Positions 33,997 through 42,057 of a stretch of 64,000 nt of DNA are shown here, piece after piece. Made by a program: the position numbers and the translations under genes. Source of the stretch: Arthrobacter sp. UM1 (lineage in GTDB: Bacteria; Actinomycetota; Actinomycetes; Actinomycetales; Micrococcaceae); assembly GCF_020483305.1 (NCBI RefSeq), contig NZ_JACWAB010000004.1:62001-126000 (forward strand), in the 5' to 3' direction. A model generated the notes under the pieces. That model was not told the DNA's origin, searched no databases, and saw only the letters and a program-made list of their open reading frames with translations. Position 1 is the stretch's first letter, and every line of letters begins with the position of its first letter.

Positions 33997-34782
33997 ATGG
34001 ACCACCCTCACCTCCCAACCCCCTCACGTCGGCGTGTAGCGCAGGCCGCGTGGGCAACCCCTGCTGTCCTTGCCGCCGCAGCAGCGCCTGCGGCGAGCGC
34101 CTCAACTCCAGCCCCGGTACAGAGGTACGTCCAGGCCCCCACCGGAACGGAGAGCCAGGGCACGCTCGTGCTGGGCCGGCTCAGCAACCACTACAGCCCC
34201 ACCACAAACTCCACGTACACGAACCGCTCGGTGAACGCGATCTATCTGAACAAGCTCTCCGAGTCCTATACGACGAGCAGGTTCAGCGACGCCGACTGGG
34301 CCCTGGAGAGACGTGAGGCCTTCTGGGAAGGCTTGGTCCCAGGCAGGCTGTACACGTTCACGATGAGGGCGAGGTCCGCCCCGTACTACCGATGCCCCAC
34401 CGGCACCGCGGGAAAAGCCGTCCTCATCTCCAGCTCGCCAGACGGCAGCACGTGGAGGCAGCAGACGCATCTGCGCTCCCACCGGAAGGCGCCCAAGCCC
34501 GTGGGCGCCACGGCCCCCGAGACAGTCTTCGCTTCCTCTCTGCCGGACGACATCTGCGAAAAGGCGGACACGCTGTCCTGGAGCGAGTGGAAGCAGATCT
34601 CCTTCACCGAGACAGCAGGCGCCAAGGGCAGGGTCCACTTCCGCTATGACGCCTGGATGCCCCCGCGGGTCTGGGACAACGAAGTGCTGACCGCCTCCCC
34701 AGAGGATCCCGACGACACCGCGACAGAGTTCCCCACCGGCAACGCGTCCTTCCAGTGGAGCCGGCCCACGATTGTCGGCTAG
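33997..34782 (+). CDS. Tat-type secreted protein, family member 2
   Basis: A 261-aa exported paralogue. The signal is SRRRVAQAAWATPAVLAAAAAPAASAS. The mature part keeps DADWALERREAFWEGLVPGRLYTFTMRA, RCPTGTAGKAVLISSSPDGSTW, LPDDICEKADT and ISFTETAGAKGRVHFRYDAWM, ending WSRPTIVG. Two cysteines (RCPTG; DDICEK) are conserved with the other members, consistent with one disulfide. I chose the ATG at 33997 from the shared leader; an upstream in-frame ATG at 33934 would add a non-homologous extension. Function unknown. Confidence 0.75.
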   Translation: MDHPHLPTPSRRRVAQAAWATPAVLAAAAAPAASASTPAPVQRYVQAPTGTESQGTLVLGRLSNHYSPTTNSTYTNRSVNAIYLNKLSESYTTSRFSDADWALERREAFWEGLVPGRLYTFTMRARSAPYYRCPTGTAGKAVLISSSPDGSTWRQQTHLRSHRKAPKPVGATAPETVFASSLPDDICEKADTLSWSEWKQISFTETAGAKGRVHFRYDAWMPPRVWDNEVLTASPEDPDDTATEFPTGNASFQWSRPTIVG

Positions 34783-34863
34783 GCGGCCCAGCTCGGAGAG
34801 CAACGCGTGCGTTCTGAACGGAATAGCTCTACGCAGCCCTAACTAGGCCTTCTACGCACGCTC

Positions 34864-34913
34864 ATGCGTTCTATTATTGCTCTTGGGTCCGATCATGACA
34901 GGAGCGCTCTCTG
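34864..34913 (+). promoter_or_regulatory. Shared promoter/leader of secreted family, copy 3
   Basis: A more diverged version: GCGTTCTATTATTGCTCTTGG, then GACAGGAGCGCTCTCTG. TATTAT (34872-34877) is 36 nt from the ATG, the same spacing as the other copies. Confidence 0.45.
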
Positions 34914-35666
34914 ATGAACTCACTTAGCCGCCCACACCCCTCCCGCCGTCGCGTAGCCCAGGCCGCGTGGGCAGCGCCTGCCGTTCTCGCTGCCGCTGCA
35001 GCGCCTGCGGCAAGCGCCTCGACGCCGACCCCGAAGCCGCCGCTGCCGCCTGAATACCTCATGGATGTCTCGGGGACGTCGACTCTCCGGGGCAGGTTCG
35101 ACGAAGCCCTGAGAAACTTCCAGACGTACGGCACGATGTACGCGAACTACTCCGTCAACGACGTCTACGAGGTGGAGGACTTCCATCAGCACTGGGCCGT
35201 TGAGCGCAAAGAAGGAGTCTGGCAGAACCTCGTCCCAGGGAAGACCTACAGGTTCTCCGTCTCGGCTTCGAGCGCCCCGTATTTCGACTGCAGGTCCGGC
35301 ACCGCGAGCAAGACCCTGCTCGTCTTCAGCTCCCCCGATGGCATGAGCTGGGCGCAGAGCGCGAATTTCCGGTCCCAGGAGGGCGGCTCACGGCCGCCGG
35401 GCGCGTCCCGCCCGGAGACCACTCTGGCCCTCCCCCTCGCCACGACGTATTGCACCCAAGACTTCTCGAAGCGGCACTGGGGGCCGTCGAAGACCGTCAC
35501 CTTCTCCCAGACGGCAGGCCCGGACGGGAAGGTCCGATTCCGCTTCGACGCATGGCTCCGAACCCGCATTCGGAAAGATGTCTCAACCGTTCCCGGCAGC
35601 TATCCCACAAGCGCCACAACAGGAAACGCGTTCATGCGGTGGAGCCGGCCCGAGATCGTGGCCTGA
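34914..35666 (+). CDS. Tat-type secreted protein, family member 3
   Basis: A 250-aa exported paralogue. It has SRRRVAQAAWAAPAVLAAAAAPAASAS, then DFHQHWAVERKEGVWQNLVPGKTYRFSVSASSAPYFDC, TLLVFSSPDGMSW, TTYCTQD, TVTFSQTAGPDGKVRFRFDAWL and the terminal MRWSRPEIVA. Conserved cysteines match members 1 and 2. Identity between mature regions is moderate while the signal peptides are nearly identical, so the copies have diverged mainly outside the export signal. Confidence 0.75.
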   Translation: MNSLSRPHPSRRRVAQAAWAAPAVLAAAAAPAASASTPTPKPPLPPEYLMDVSGTSTLRGRFDEALRNFQTYGTMYANYSVNDVYEVEDFHQHWAVERKEGVWQNLVPGKTYRFSVSASSAPYFDCRSGTASKTLLVFSSPDGMSWAQSANFRSQEGGSRPPGASRPETTLALPLATTYCTQDFSKRHWGPSKTVTFSQTAGPDGKVRFRFDAWLRTRIRKDVSTVPGSYPTSATTGNAFMRWSRPEIVA

Positions 35667-35673
35667 CCGCCGG

Positions 35674-35800
35674 GGCCGGGACTGCACGTTCACGGTCTCG
35701 GCCCAGGCGGCTCCCGACGGCGAGTCCACGGCGATGGCCGATGCAGATCTCGGTCCCGACGGTCCCCGGTCCCCGGTCCTCGGCCCCGACGATCGTCAGC
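35674..35800 (+). pseudogene. Short remnant of another secreted-family copy
   Basis: Right after member 3, one frame reads GRDCTFTVSAQAAPDGESTA, matching GRLYTFTMRARSAP and YRFSVSASSAP of the intact paralogues; another frame then reads SSAPTIVS, matching the family C-terminus WSRPTIVG. The N-terminal half and most of the middle are missing. The match is short, so this is a probable rather than certain remnant. Confidence 0.42.
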
Positions 35801-35811
35801 CGAAACGCACG

Positions 35812-35841
35812 AAGGGCGCCACCCGAACGGGTGGCGCCCTT
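35812..35841. terminator. Hairpin between secreted cluster and rpsN
   Basis: A perfect 13-bp stem AAGGGCGCCACCC/GGGTGGCGCCCTT with a GAAC loop, 26 nt beyond the rpsN stop. Likely bidirectional. Confidence 0.75.
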
Positions 35842-35867
35842 CTCTGCTCTGGATCAGCCGGAGAGGC

Positions 35868-36173
35868 TTACCAGGAGGACTTGGTGATGCCCGGAAGCTC
35901 GCCCTTGTGGGCCATCTCGCGGAAACGCACACGGGAGATGCCGAACTTCTGGAACGTGCCGCGCGGGCGGCCGTCGATCTGGTCCCGGTTGCGGAGGCGA
36001 ACCGGCGAGGCGTTGCGCGGGAGCTTCTGGAGGCCCAGGCGAGCCTCCTCGCGAGCCTCATCCGTGGCGTTTTCATCCACGAGGGTCTTCTTCAGCTCAG
36101 CGCGCTTCGCGGCGTAGCGCTCAACGATGGCCTTGCGCTGCTCGTTGCGAGCAATCTTGGACTTCTTCGCCAT
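35868..36173 (-). CDS. rpsN: 30S ribosomal protein bS14, zinc-free form
   Basis: A 101-aa long-form S14 ([20 protein letters not shown]...[38 protein letters not shown]). It lacks the CxxC...CxxC zinc ribbon of the short form, so it is the C-minus type. It is the last gene of rpmB-rpmG-rpsN, 3 nt after rpmG, a cluster found in many Actinobacteria and often zinc-responsive. Confidence 0.97.
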   Translation of the reverse strand: MAKKSKIARNEQRKAIVERYAAKRAELKKTLVDENATDEAREEARLGLQKLPRNASPVRLRNRDQIDGRPRGTFQKFGISRVRFREMAHKGELPGITKSSW

Positions 36174-36176
36174 GGT

Positions 36177-36347
36177 TTAGCGCTCCTCTCGGAAATCAAC
36201 GTGCTGACGGACGACCGGATCGTACTTCTTCATGACCAGGCGGTCAGGGTTGTTCCGGCGGTTCTTGCGCGTGACGTACGTGTAGCCCGTGCCCGCGGTG
36301 GACTTGAGCTTGATGATCGGACGGACGTCCTTATCCTTCTTTGCCAT
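36177..36347 (-). CDS. rpmG: 50S ribosomal protein bL33, zinc-free form
   Basis: A 56-aa gene between rpmB and rpsN. The translation starts [19 protein letters not shown] and has [28 protein letters not shown], matching L33. The cysteine pairs of the zinc form are absent. The ATG overlaps the rpmB stop by 1 nt (TGATG), and AAGCTCTGA-type spacing indicates translational coupling. Confidence 0.96.
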   Translation of the reverse strand: MAKKDKDVRPIIKLKSTAGTGYTYVTRKNRRNNPDRLVMKKYDPVVRQHVDFREER

Positions 36348-36583
36348 CAGAGCTTCACACCCTTCGCGAGCAGATCGGCGACAACGGCGTCAATGCCACG
36401 AGCGTCGATGACCTTGATGCCACGGGTGGACAGGGTCAGCGTGACGTTGCGGCGCAGGGACGGAACCCAGTAGCGCTTCTTCTGGATGTTCGGGTCGAAC
36501 CGGCGCTTGGTGCGGCGGTGCGAGTGGGAAATGCTGTGACCGAACCCGGGCTGGGCTCCGGTCACCTGGCAATGTGCTGCCAT
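36347..36583 (-). CDS. rpmB: 50S ribosomal protein bL28, zinc-free form
   Basis: A 78-aa protein starting [34 protein letters not shown], the L28 signature, with [19 protein letters not shown] at the end. Only one Cys is present, so it cannot form the CxxC zinc site. GAGGAG lies 5 nt before the ATG at 36583. It heads the three-gene ribosomal operon. Confidence 0.96.
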   Translation of the reverse strand: MAAHCQVTGAQPGFGHSISHSHRRTKRRFDPNIQKKRYWVPSLRRNVTLTLSTRGIKVIDARGIDAVVADLLAKGVKL

Positions 36584-36989
36584 GATCACTCCTCAAAGAT
36601 GTAGTAACTTGCGGGGGTTCTTCTCAAACAGATCCCTCTGCGATCAAAAAGCGCCCCCGCCGCCAGTAGTGACACCGTGCGTACTGCAGCTTTCGAAGAG
36701 GGTGACCAAGCTGGGTGAGATCCAGCCGCGGCCCCTCGCCGCGAGAAAACGGTGAGAACCGACCTCCCGTTTTTCCCCAAGAGAGCGGTCCGCGATGCGG
36801 GTGCTGCGCCCCAGCCGCTGTTCTCCTGCCCGACAACGGGATGAAGACACGGCGAAGCGCGACTTAACGCCCCTCCATCTTAGTGGCGTCCTGTGTTAAA
36901 GCCAAACCGGGGCCGCATGGCCTCGGGCACACGGGCGGCAGCGCTCGAGCACCCGCGCCCCGCAGCGAACCGCCCGCCCCGGACATGCG
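36584..36989. other. Upstream region of rpmB, no gene
   Basis: About 400 bp without a credible gene. A minus-strand TTAAGT...TTAACA-rich stretch near 36865-36900 may contain the operon promoter (TAAGAT on the minus strand near 36882). I looked for a Zur-type inverted repeat (TGAAAATGATTTTCA-like) and did not find one. Confidence 0.5.
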
Positions 36990-37027
36990 GAAGGGCGGCC
37001 GCGCTGTCTCCAGCACGGCCGCCCTTC
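36990..37027 (-). terminator. Hairpin after MHS transporter gene
   Basis: Perfect 12-bp stem GAAGGGCGGCCG/CGGCCGCCCTTC with an inner GCTG/CAGC stem, 35 nt beyond the transporter stop on the minus strand. Confidence 0.75.
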
Positions 37028-37061
37028 TCAGACAGCTGACCCGCGGGCCGAACCCGTCAGG

Positions 37062-38741
37062 CTAGAGGGCCCGGCGCGGAGCGCCGTCGTCGTCGCCCTT
37101 GGGGGCCGGGGCACCCGACGGAGCGCCGGCAGCGGCGGCCTCCGGCTTGGCGCGGTGCGCGTGCTCGTCCTTCTCGAGGGAGCTCTCCGGGACCTCGACG
37201 GTCTCTGCCGCGTCCTCGGGCAGGACGTCCGGGTGGTGGAGGCGGACGACCTCGAGGGGCATGTCGTTGTGGTCGATGAGCTCGTCGTCCATCTGCGTGC
37301 GGACGATCTCGTGCGCCTCCTCCTCGGTTTCAACAGACGGCATGGCGCCCGGCAGCGGGCGGTTGGCCGACTCGCGGAGGAAGTAGATCGCGATGGCGCC
37401 GATCGCCGACGTGCCCATGAGCCAGTAGGCCGGCATCAGGTTGTCGCCGGTCGCCTTGACGAGCGACTCCATGATGAGACCCGCCGTGCCGCCGAAGACG
37501 GCGACGGCGATGTTGTAGGAGATGCCCATGCCGGCGTAGCGGGAGGCCGTGGGGAACTGCGCCGGAACGGCGGACGCGATGTTGGAGACGTAGCAGAGCA
37601 TCGAGAACGCCATGAGCGAGAGTCCCGTGGCCGTGGCCCAGACGTGGCCGAGCGCCATGAGCTTGAACGCCGGAATGGCGAACAGCACGCTGGAGAACGC
37701 ACCGATCCAGAGCACCGGGCGGCGGCCGATCTTGTCCGAGAGCTTGCCCGCGAGCGGGATGCAGAGGGACATCACGATGAGGACCGGGACGGTGACGGCA
37801 GTGCCCTTGAGGACGTCGTACTTCAGGCTGTCCGTGAGGTATGTCGGCATGTAGGACGTGAGGGCGTAGCCCACCGTGTTGGCGGCCGCCACAAGCATGA
37901 TGGCCACGATGATCTCGCGCCAGTAGTGCTTGAAGACTCCCTTGCTGCCGGACTCGGACATTTTCGGGTCCACAGCGTGCTGGTTCTGCTTCTCCGAGGC
38001 GTCCTGCGCGGCGGCGTACGCCGGGGACTCCTCGATCTTGAGGCGGAAGTAGACGGCCGCCGCGCCGAGCGGGATGGCCACGAGGAACGGGATACGCCAG
38101 CCCCAGGCCTCCATCGTGGCGTCGCCGAGCGTCACCTGGAGGACGGTCACCAGCAGCGCGCCGATGGCGAAGCCGAGGTAGGAGCCGAGGTCCAGGAAGG
38201 ACGCGAAGTAGCCGCGCTTGCGGTCCGGCGCGTACTCCGTGATGAACGTGGTGGCACCGGCGTACTCGCCGCCCGTGGAGAAGCCCTGGAGGAGCTTCAG
38301 GATGACGAGGATGATTGTGGCGGCAATTCCCCAAACACTCGCGTCAGGGAGGATGCCGATGATCGCGGTGGCCGAGGCCATCATGATGAGGGTCGTGGCC
38401 AGGACCTTCTGGCGGCCGATCTTGTCGCCGATCTGACCGAACACGACACCGCCGAGCGGACGCGCGAGGAAGGTCGCTGCGAACGTGGCCAAGCCGAACA
38501 GATTCTGCGCGGTGCTGGAGCCGTCGGGCAGGAAGATCTTGCCCATGGTCATGGCGAGGTAGCCGTAGATTCCGACGTCGTACCACTCCATGAAGTTGCC
38601 CACGAGCGTGCCGCTCATGGCCGTCTTCAGGGTGGGCTTGTCGACGACGTGGACGTCGTCGGCGCTGATGCGCCTCTTGCGGACCTTGACGTTCTTCGGC
38701 GAGGACGTGACGTCAGACTCGACCGGATGTGCGGGGGGCAT
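37062..38741 (-). CDS. MHS-family MFS transporter (ProP/ShiA-like)
   Basis: A 559-aa, 12-helix proton symporter. The MHS signature is clear: GNFMEWYDVGIYGYLA in helix 1, LARPLGGVVFGQIGDKIGRQKVL (motif A), GFSTGGEYAGATTFITEYAP, and LSDKIGRRPVLW in the second half. The family carries osmolytes, dicarboxylates or aromatic acids; proline/betaine is plausible given the bet operon but not shown. About 90 extra C-terminal residues are acidic, then His/Ala-rich, reminiscent of the regulatory tails of ProP. A GGAGAGAAGG site precedes the ATG. Confidence 0.9.
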   Translation of the reverse strand: MPPAHPVESDVTSSPKNVKVRKRRISADDVHVVDKPTLKTAMSGTLVGNFMEWYDVGIYGYLAMTMGKIFLPDGSSTAQNLFGLATFAATFLARPLGGVVFGQIGDKIGRQKVLATTLIMMASATAIIGILPDASVWGIAATIILVILKLLQGFSTGGEYAGATTFITEYAPDRKRGYFASFLDLGSYLGFAIGALLVTVLQVTLGDATMEAWGWRIPFLVAIPLGAAAVYFRLKIEESPAYAAAQDASEKQNQHAVDPKMSESGSKGVFKHYWREIIVAIMLVAAANTVGYALTSYMPTYLTDSLKYDVLKGTAVTVPVLIVMSLCIPLAGKLSDKIGRRPVLWIGAFSSVLFAIPAFKLMALGHVWATATGLSLMAFSMLCYVSNIASAVPAQFPTASRYAGMGISYNIAVAVFGGTAGLIMESLVKATGDNLMPAYWLMGTSAIGAIAIYFLRESANRPLPGAMPSVETEEEAHEIVRTQMDDELIDHNDMPLEVVRLHHPDVLPEDAAETVEVPESSLEKDEHAHRAKPEAAAAGAPSGAPAPKGDDDGAPRRAL

Positions 38742-38924
38742 CTATTGCCTTCTCTCCGTAGACAGATCGGAAGCGGGGCCGGCCCCAGGGGAGGCAACCG
38801 GCCTCGAACACGCGCATTGACGTTACCGGGCAGTCTTGCGATTGCCGAAACGAAGGGTGAACTGAGGGCGAGCAGGCCAGTTTTCATGACGCTGCATCCC
38901 AATGATGGCGCAGGACTTCCCGGA

Positions 38925-39779
38925 TTATGTGAGTTGAGTCACAAAATGGGGGTACTTGGGGGTCATGCCGTCTCCGGAGGACACCCCGCGCAGCCTGCGG
39001 CCCACCCACGGCACCAGGTGCTTGCGGGCCCAGGAGACGTTGTTCCGCAGGGCCTCGACGCGGCTCAGGATGGGAGCCTCGTCCAGCTCGGGGATGACGA
39101 CGTCGTCCGCCTTCTCCAGCGCCGCCAGCACGTTTGCGGCCATGACCTGATGACCGGTGGCGGAGAGGTGCAGGCGGTCCTCGTCCCACATGCGCCAGTC
39201 CTGGAGCTCCTTCATGCGCCAGAAGTCGATGAGGGCGAATCCGCAGTCCGCGGCGGCCTCGCGCAGCAGCTCGTTGTAGACGGCCGAACGGCCGCGAGTG
39301 GCGGAGAAGGTCTTGGAGGCGCCGGTGTCGAACGCGGTGAAGAGGGCCACGTCCGCACCCTGCGCCTTGAACCGGCTCATGGCCTCGGCGTAGCGGGCCA
39401 CAAGAGCGTCCAGGTCCACGCTGGCGCGCAGGATGTCATTGCCGCCGGCGTAGCAGGTGACGAGCGTGGGCTTGAGCTCGAGACCGGCAGGAACCTGCTC
39501 CTCGATGACCTGTCCGATCTTCTTGCCCCGGATGGCGAGATTGGCGTAGCTCCAGTCGCCGAGCGCGATCAGCTCCTCCCCCACCCGGTCCGCCCAGCCG
39601 CGGACGCCGTTGGGGCGGACCTCGTCCCAGTCGCCGACGCCCTCGGTGAAGGAGTCGCCGATGGCCAGGTAGCGGTTGGGCATGGTCTGCGGGGCGGCTG
39701 GGTACGGGGTGTGCGGGGTGTTCGGGGTATCCGTGGCCGGGTCTCCAGAGGGGCTGGGGAATGTCTCGCTCTCACTCAC
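38925..39779 (-). CDS. SGNH/GDSL hydrolase
   Basis: A 284-aa esterase/lipase-like hydrolase. Block I is YLAIGDSFTEGVGD (Ser nucleophile in GDSF), block III is CYAGGNDILR (Asn), and block V is DEDRLHLSATGHQVMA (Asp-His). No signal peptide is evident, so it is likely cytoplasmic. The start is uncertain: GTG at 39779 adds about 32 low-complexity residues ahead of MPNRYLAIGDS; neither has a strong ribosome site. Substrate unknown. Confidence 0.88.
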   Translation of the reverse strand: MSESETFPSPSGDPATDTPNTPHTPYPAAPQTMPNRYLAIGDSFTEGVGDWDEVRPNGVRGWADRVGEELIALGDWSYANLAIRGKKIGQVIEEQVPAGLELKPTLVTCYAGGNDILRASVDLDALVARYAEAMSRFKAQGADVALFTAFDTGASKTFSATRGRSAVYNELLREAAADCGFALIDFWRMKELQDWRMWDEDRLHLSATGHQVMAANVLAALEKADDVVIPELDEAPILSRVEALRNNVSWARKHLVPWVGRRLRGVSSGDGMTPKYPHFVTQLT

Positions 39780-39857
39780 GGGACAAGGCTACGCCGGGTT
39801 CAGGCCCGCCGGACCCTTCAGGAGGCCTCGGGTCCCCTCAGCAGGCCCATCGAGCCG

Positions 39858-39917
39858 CTCATCTGTTGCAAGTTGGAGGAATGGGCGTCCTCTTTCCTCC
39901 AACTCGCAACAGACGAG
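39858..39917. repeat. Long intergenic hairpin, family C copy 2
   Basis: 24-bp arms (core TGTTGCAAGTTGGAGGAA) with a 12-nt loop almost identical to that at 27729-27740. The two mismatches are A opposite C on the plus strand, which become G:U on the minus strand, the sense of the upstream siderophore gene. Confidence 0.9.
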
Positions 39918-39986
39918 GGGCGGGGCATGGCCGACGAGGGGCCGACGAGGGTCGGCGGAGGGCCGGCGGGCTGGAACGCCCCCCTC

Positions 39987-41240
39987 TTACGCCGCCTGGG
40001 CCTGGCCGCGCTTCCAGTAGCCCATGAAGGCCACGGAACGGCGGTCCACCCCGCACTCGCGCACGTAGAAGCGGCGGATGTCCCGGACGGCGCTCTGCTC
40101 GCCCGCGACCCAGACATACGTCTTAACCGGGGCCTTGGCGTGGCCGGACTCCCAGAGGAGGGCGTCGCCGTCGGGCTCGTCCAGGGCGGCCGAGGCCTCG
40201 AAAGATCCGCGAGGGGCCTCGGACGCGGCGGCGGGGGCTCCGGGAATGCCGACGGGCTCGTTCAGAGCGGGGGAAGTCTCGGGAGGGGCGACGCTGGCCT
40301 CGGAAGGAGCGGAGGCCACCCGGAGGTCGCCCGCGGTGGGGCAGCCGGAGAGGAACTCGAAGTGCTCGGCGCCGATCCGCCCGCCGAGGGCGTCCACGAG
40401 CGAGCGGCCGAGGTCTGAGCCGCTGCGGACCCAGTCGACGCGGACGGGCCCGGCGGCTGCAGCGAGACCAGACCCGGACTCCGCAGGGCCGGATGCGGGC
40501 TCGCGCTCAGCCCCGGGCCCCGGCCCGGCCAGGCTCGGGAGGTCCCGCTCGTCGTCGGGCGCGGCGACCTCCGCGAGGACCCGGACCTCGGCGCCGGGGG
40601 CGGCCACGCGCGGGAGGTCGCGGAGGATGGACTCGATGGCGGGCAGGGCGGTGGCGTCCCCCACGAGGACGATCCGCTCCGCCGAGCCCGGCTTGAACTC
40701 GGTGCCCGCGTACGGCTCCGGCTGGGCGGCCCAGTAGGCGAGGTTGGGGCCGATGACCTGGAGCTCGTCGCCCACGCGGGCCGAGGCGATCCACTGCGAG
40801 GCCGGCCCGAGGGCGCCGCCGGCGTGGGAGGCGTCGTGGAGGGCGAACTCGACGTCGATCTCCCCCGGCCGGGAGGCCACGATGCTGAAGGTGCGCATCG
40901 CGCCTCGGACGTCCGCGGGGGCGTCCCGCCAGTCGGTGTACCAGCGGGTGCCGCCGAGCTCCCCGGCCGGGATGCGGCCCTCGGGCGCGGCGCCGAAGAC
41001 GATCTTGATGCGGCAGTCGAGGTAGGGGGTGGAGTCGCCCATGAGGTCGAACTCCTCGGCGGCGAGCGTCACCCGCGCGAAGCCGGGGCTGCGGCGCTCC
41101 ACGCCGGCCACGCGCGCCCAGACGCAGCGCATCGGCTCGGGCTGCCGCCCGGCCTCGGGCGCACGCTCAGCAGCCCGCCCGGCCTCAGGCGCCCCGGACG
41201 CCCCCGGCGCAGACGCCCGCGCGCTCTCAGCGGCTTCCAT
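39987..41240 (-). CDS. Siderophore-interacting flavoprotein (ferric-siderophore reductase)
   Basis: A 417-aa cytoplasmic FAD/NAD(P)H reductase that releases iron from imported siderophores. The FAD domain (about residues 38-165) has FARVTLAAEEFD, MRTFSIVASRPGEIDVEFALH (RxxS..) and GPASQWIASA; the NAD(P)H domain has VLVGDATALPAIESIL and the C-terminal SIP motif YVWVAGEQSAVRDIRRFYV...FMGYWKRG. Low-complexity Ala/Glu/Pro/Ser segments interrupt the second domain (about residues 245-265 and 310-360). It ends the siderophore operon and overlaps the ATPase gene by 14 nt. Confidence 0.92.
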   Translation of the reverse strand: MEAAESARASAPGASGAPEAGRAAERAPEAGRQPEPMRCVWARVAGVERRSPGFARVTLAAEEFDLMGDSTPYLDCRIKIVFGAAPEGRIPAGELGGTRWYTDWRDAPADVRGAMRTFSIVASRPGEIDVEFALHDASHAGGALGPASQWIASARVGDELQVIGPNLAYWAAQPEPYAGTEFKPGSAERIVLVGDATALPAIESILRDLPRVAAPGAEVRVLAEVAAPDDERDLPSLAGPGPGAEREPASGPAESGSGLAAAAGPVRVDWVRSGSDLGRSLVDALGGRIGAEHFEFLSGCPTAGDLRVASAPSEASVAPPETSPALNEPVGIPGAPAAASEAPRGSFEASAALDEPDGDALLWESGHAKAPVKTYVWVAGEQSAVRDIRRFYVRECGVDRRSVAFMGYWKRGQAQAA

Positions 41241-42057
41241 GCGCGCTCCTCTCCGCCGCGGTGGTGGCCGGCACCACGAGCGGCTTGCCGGACTCCGGGC
41301 ACTCGATGACGGTGGACTCCAGGCCGAAGATCTCGCGGACGGACTCCGCCGTCAAGACCTCGCCGGGGGCGCCCTGGCCCACGATCCGCCCGTCCCGCAT
41401 CGCGATGAGGTGGTCCGCGAAGCGCGCGGCCAGGTTGAGGTCGTGGAGCACCATGACCACGCTGCCCTGGCGCTCCCGCTGCGTGTCCAGCACGAGGGAC
41501 AGGACGTCCATCTGGTGGGCGAGGTCGAGGTAGGTGGTGGGCTCGTCGAGGAGCAGGATCGGCGTCTCCTGGGCCAGGGCGAGCGCGATCCACACGCGCT
41601 GCCGCTGGCCGCCGGAGAGCTCGTTGACCTCGCGCTCGGCGAGCTCGAGCGTCCCGGTCACGGTGAGTGCGCGGCCCACGGCGTGCCGGTCCTCCGCGGA
41701 GAAGCGCCGGAACAGGCCCTGGTGCGGGTAGCGGCCGCGGCCCACGAGGTCCCTCACGGTGATGCCCTCAGGCGCGATCGGCTGCTGCGGCAGGAGCCCG
41801 AGCCGCTTGGCCGAGTCCTTGAGCGGCATGGCTGCGAGCCGCTCCCCCTCGATGAGGAAGTTCCCGCGCGTGGGCTTGAGCAGCCGCGCGAACCCGCGCA
41901 GGAGCGTGGACTTGCCGCACCCGTTGGGCCCGACGATGACCGTGACCTTCCCCTCCGGGATCCTCACGCTGAGGTCTGAGATGACCTCGCGGCTCTCGTA
42001 GGCGAGGCTGACCCCCTGCGCCTCGAGGGCGGCGGGGGCCAAGTCAGTGTGCGTCAT
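41227..42057 (-). CDS. Ferric-siderophore ABC transporter ATPase
   Basis: A 276-aa FepC-type ATPase powering ferric-siderophore import. Walker A GPNGCGKST, Q-loop LLPQQP, signature LSGGQRQRVWIALAL, Walker B ILLLDEPTTYLD and H-loop VLHDLN are all present. It overlaps the preceding permease gene by 4 nt (ATGA). Confidence 0.96.
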   Translation of the reverse strand: MTHTDLAPAALEAQGVSLAYESREVISDLSVRIPEGKVTVIVGPNGCGKSTLLRGFARLLKPTRGNFLIEGERLAAMPLKDSAKRLGLLPQQPIAPEGITVRDLVGRGRYPHQGLFRRFSAEDRHAVGRALTVTGTLELAEREVNELSGGQRQRVWIALALAQETPILLLDEPTTYLDLAHQMDVLSLVLDTQRERQGSVVMVLHDLNLAARFADHLIAMRDGRIVGQGAPGEVLTAESVREIFGLESTVIECPESGKPLVVPATTAAERSAHGSR

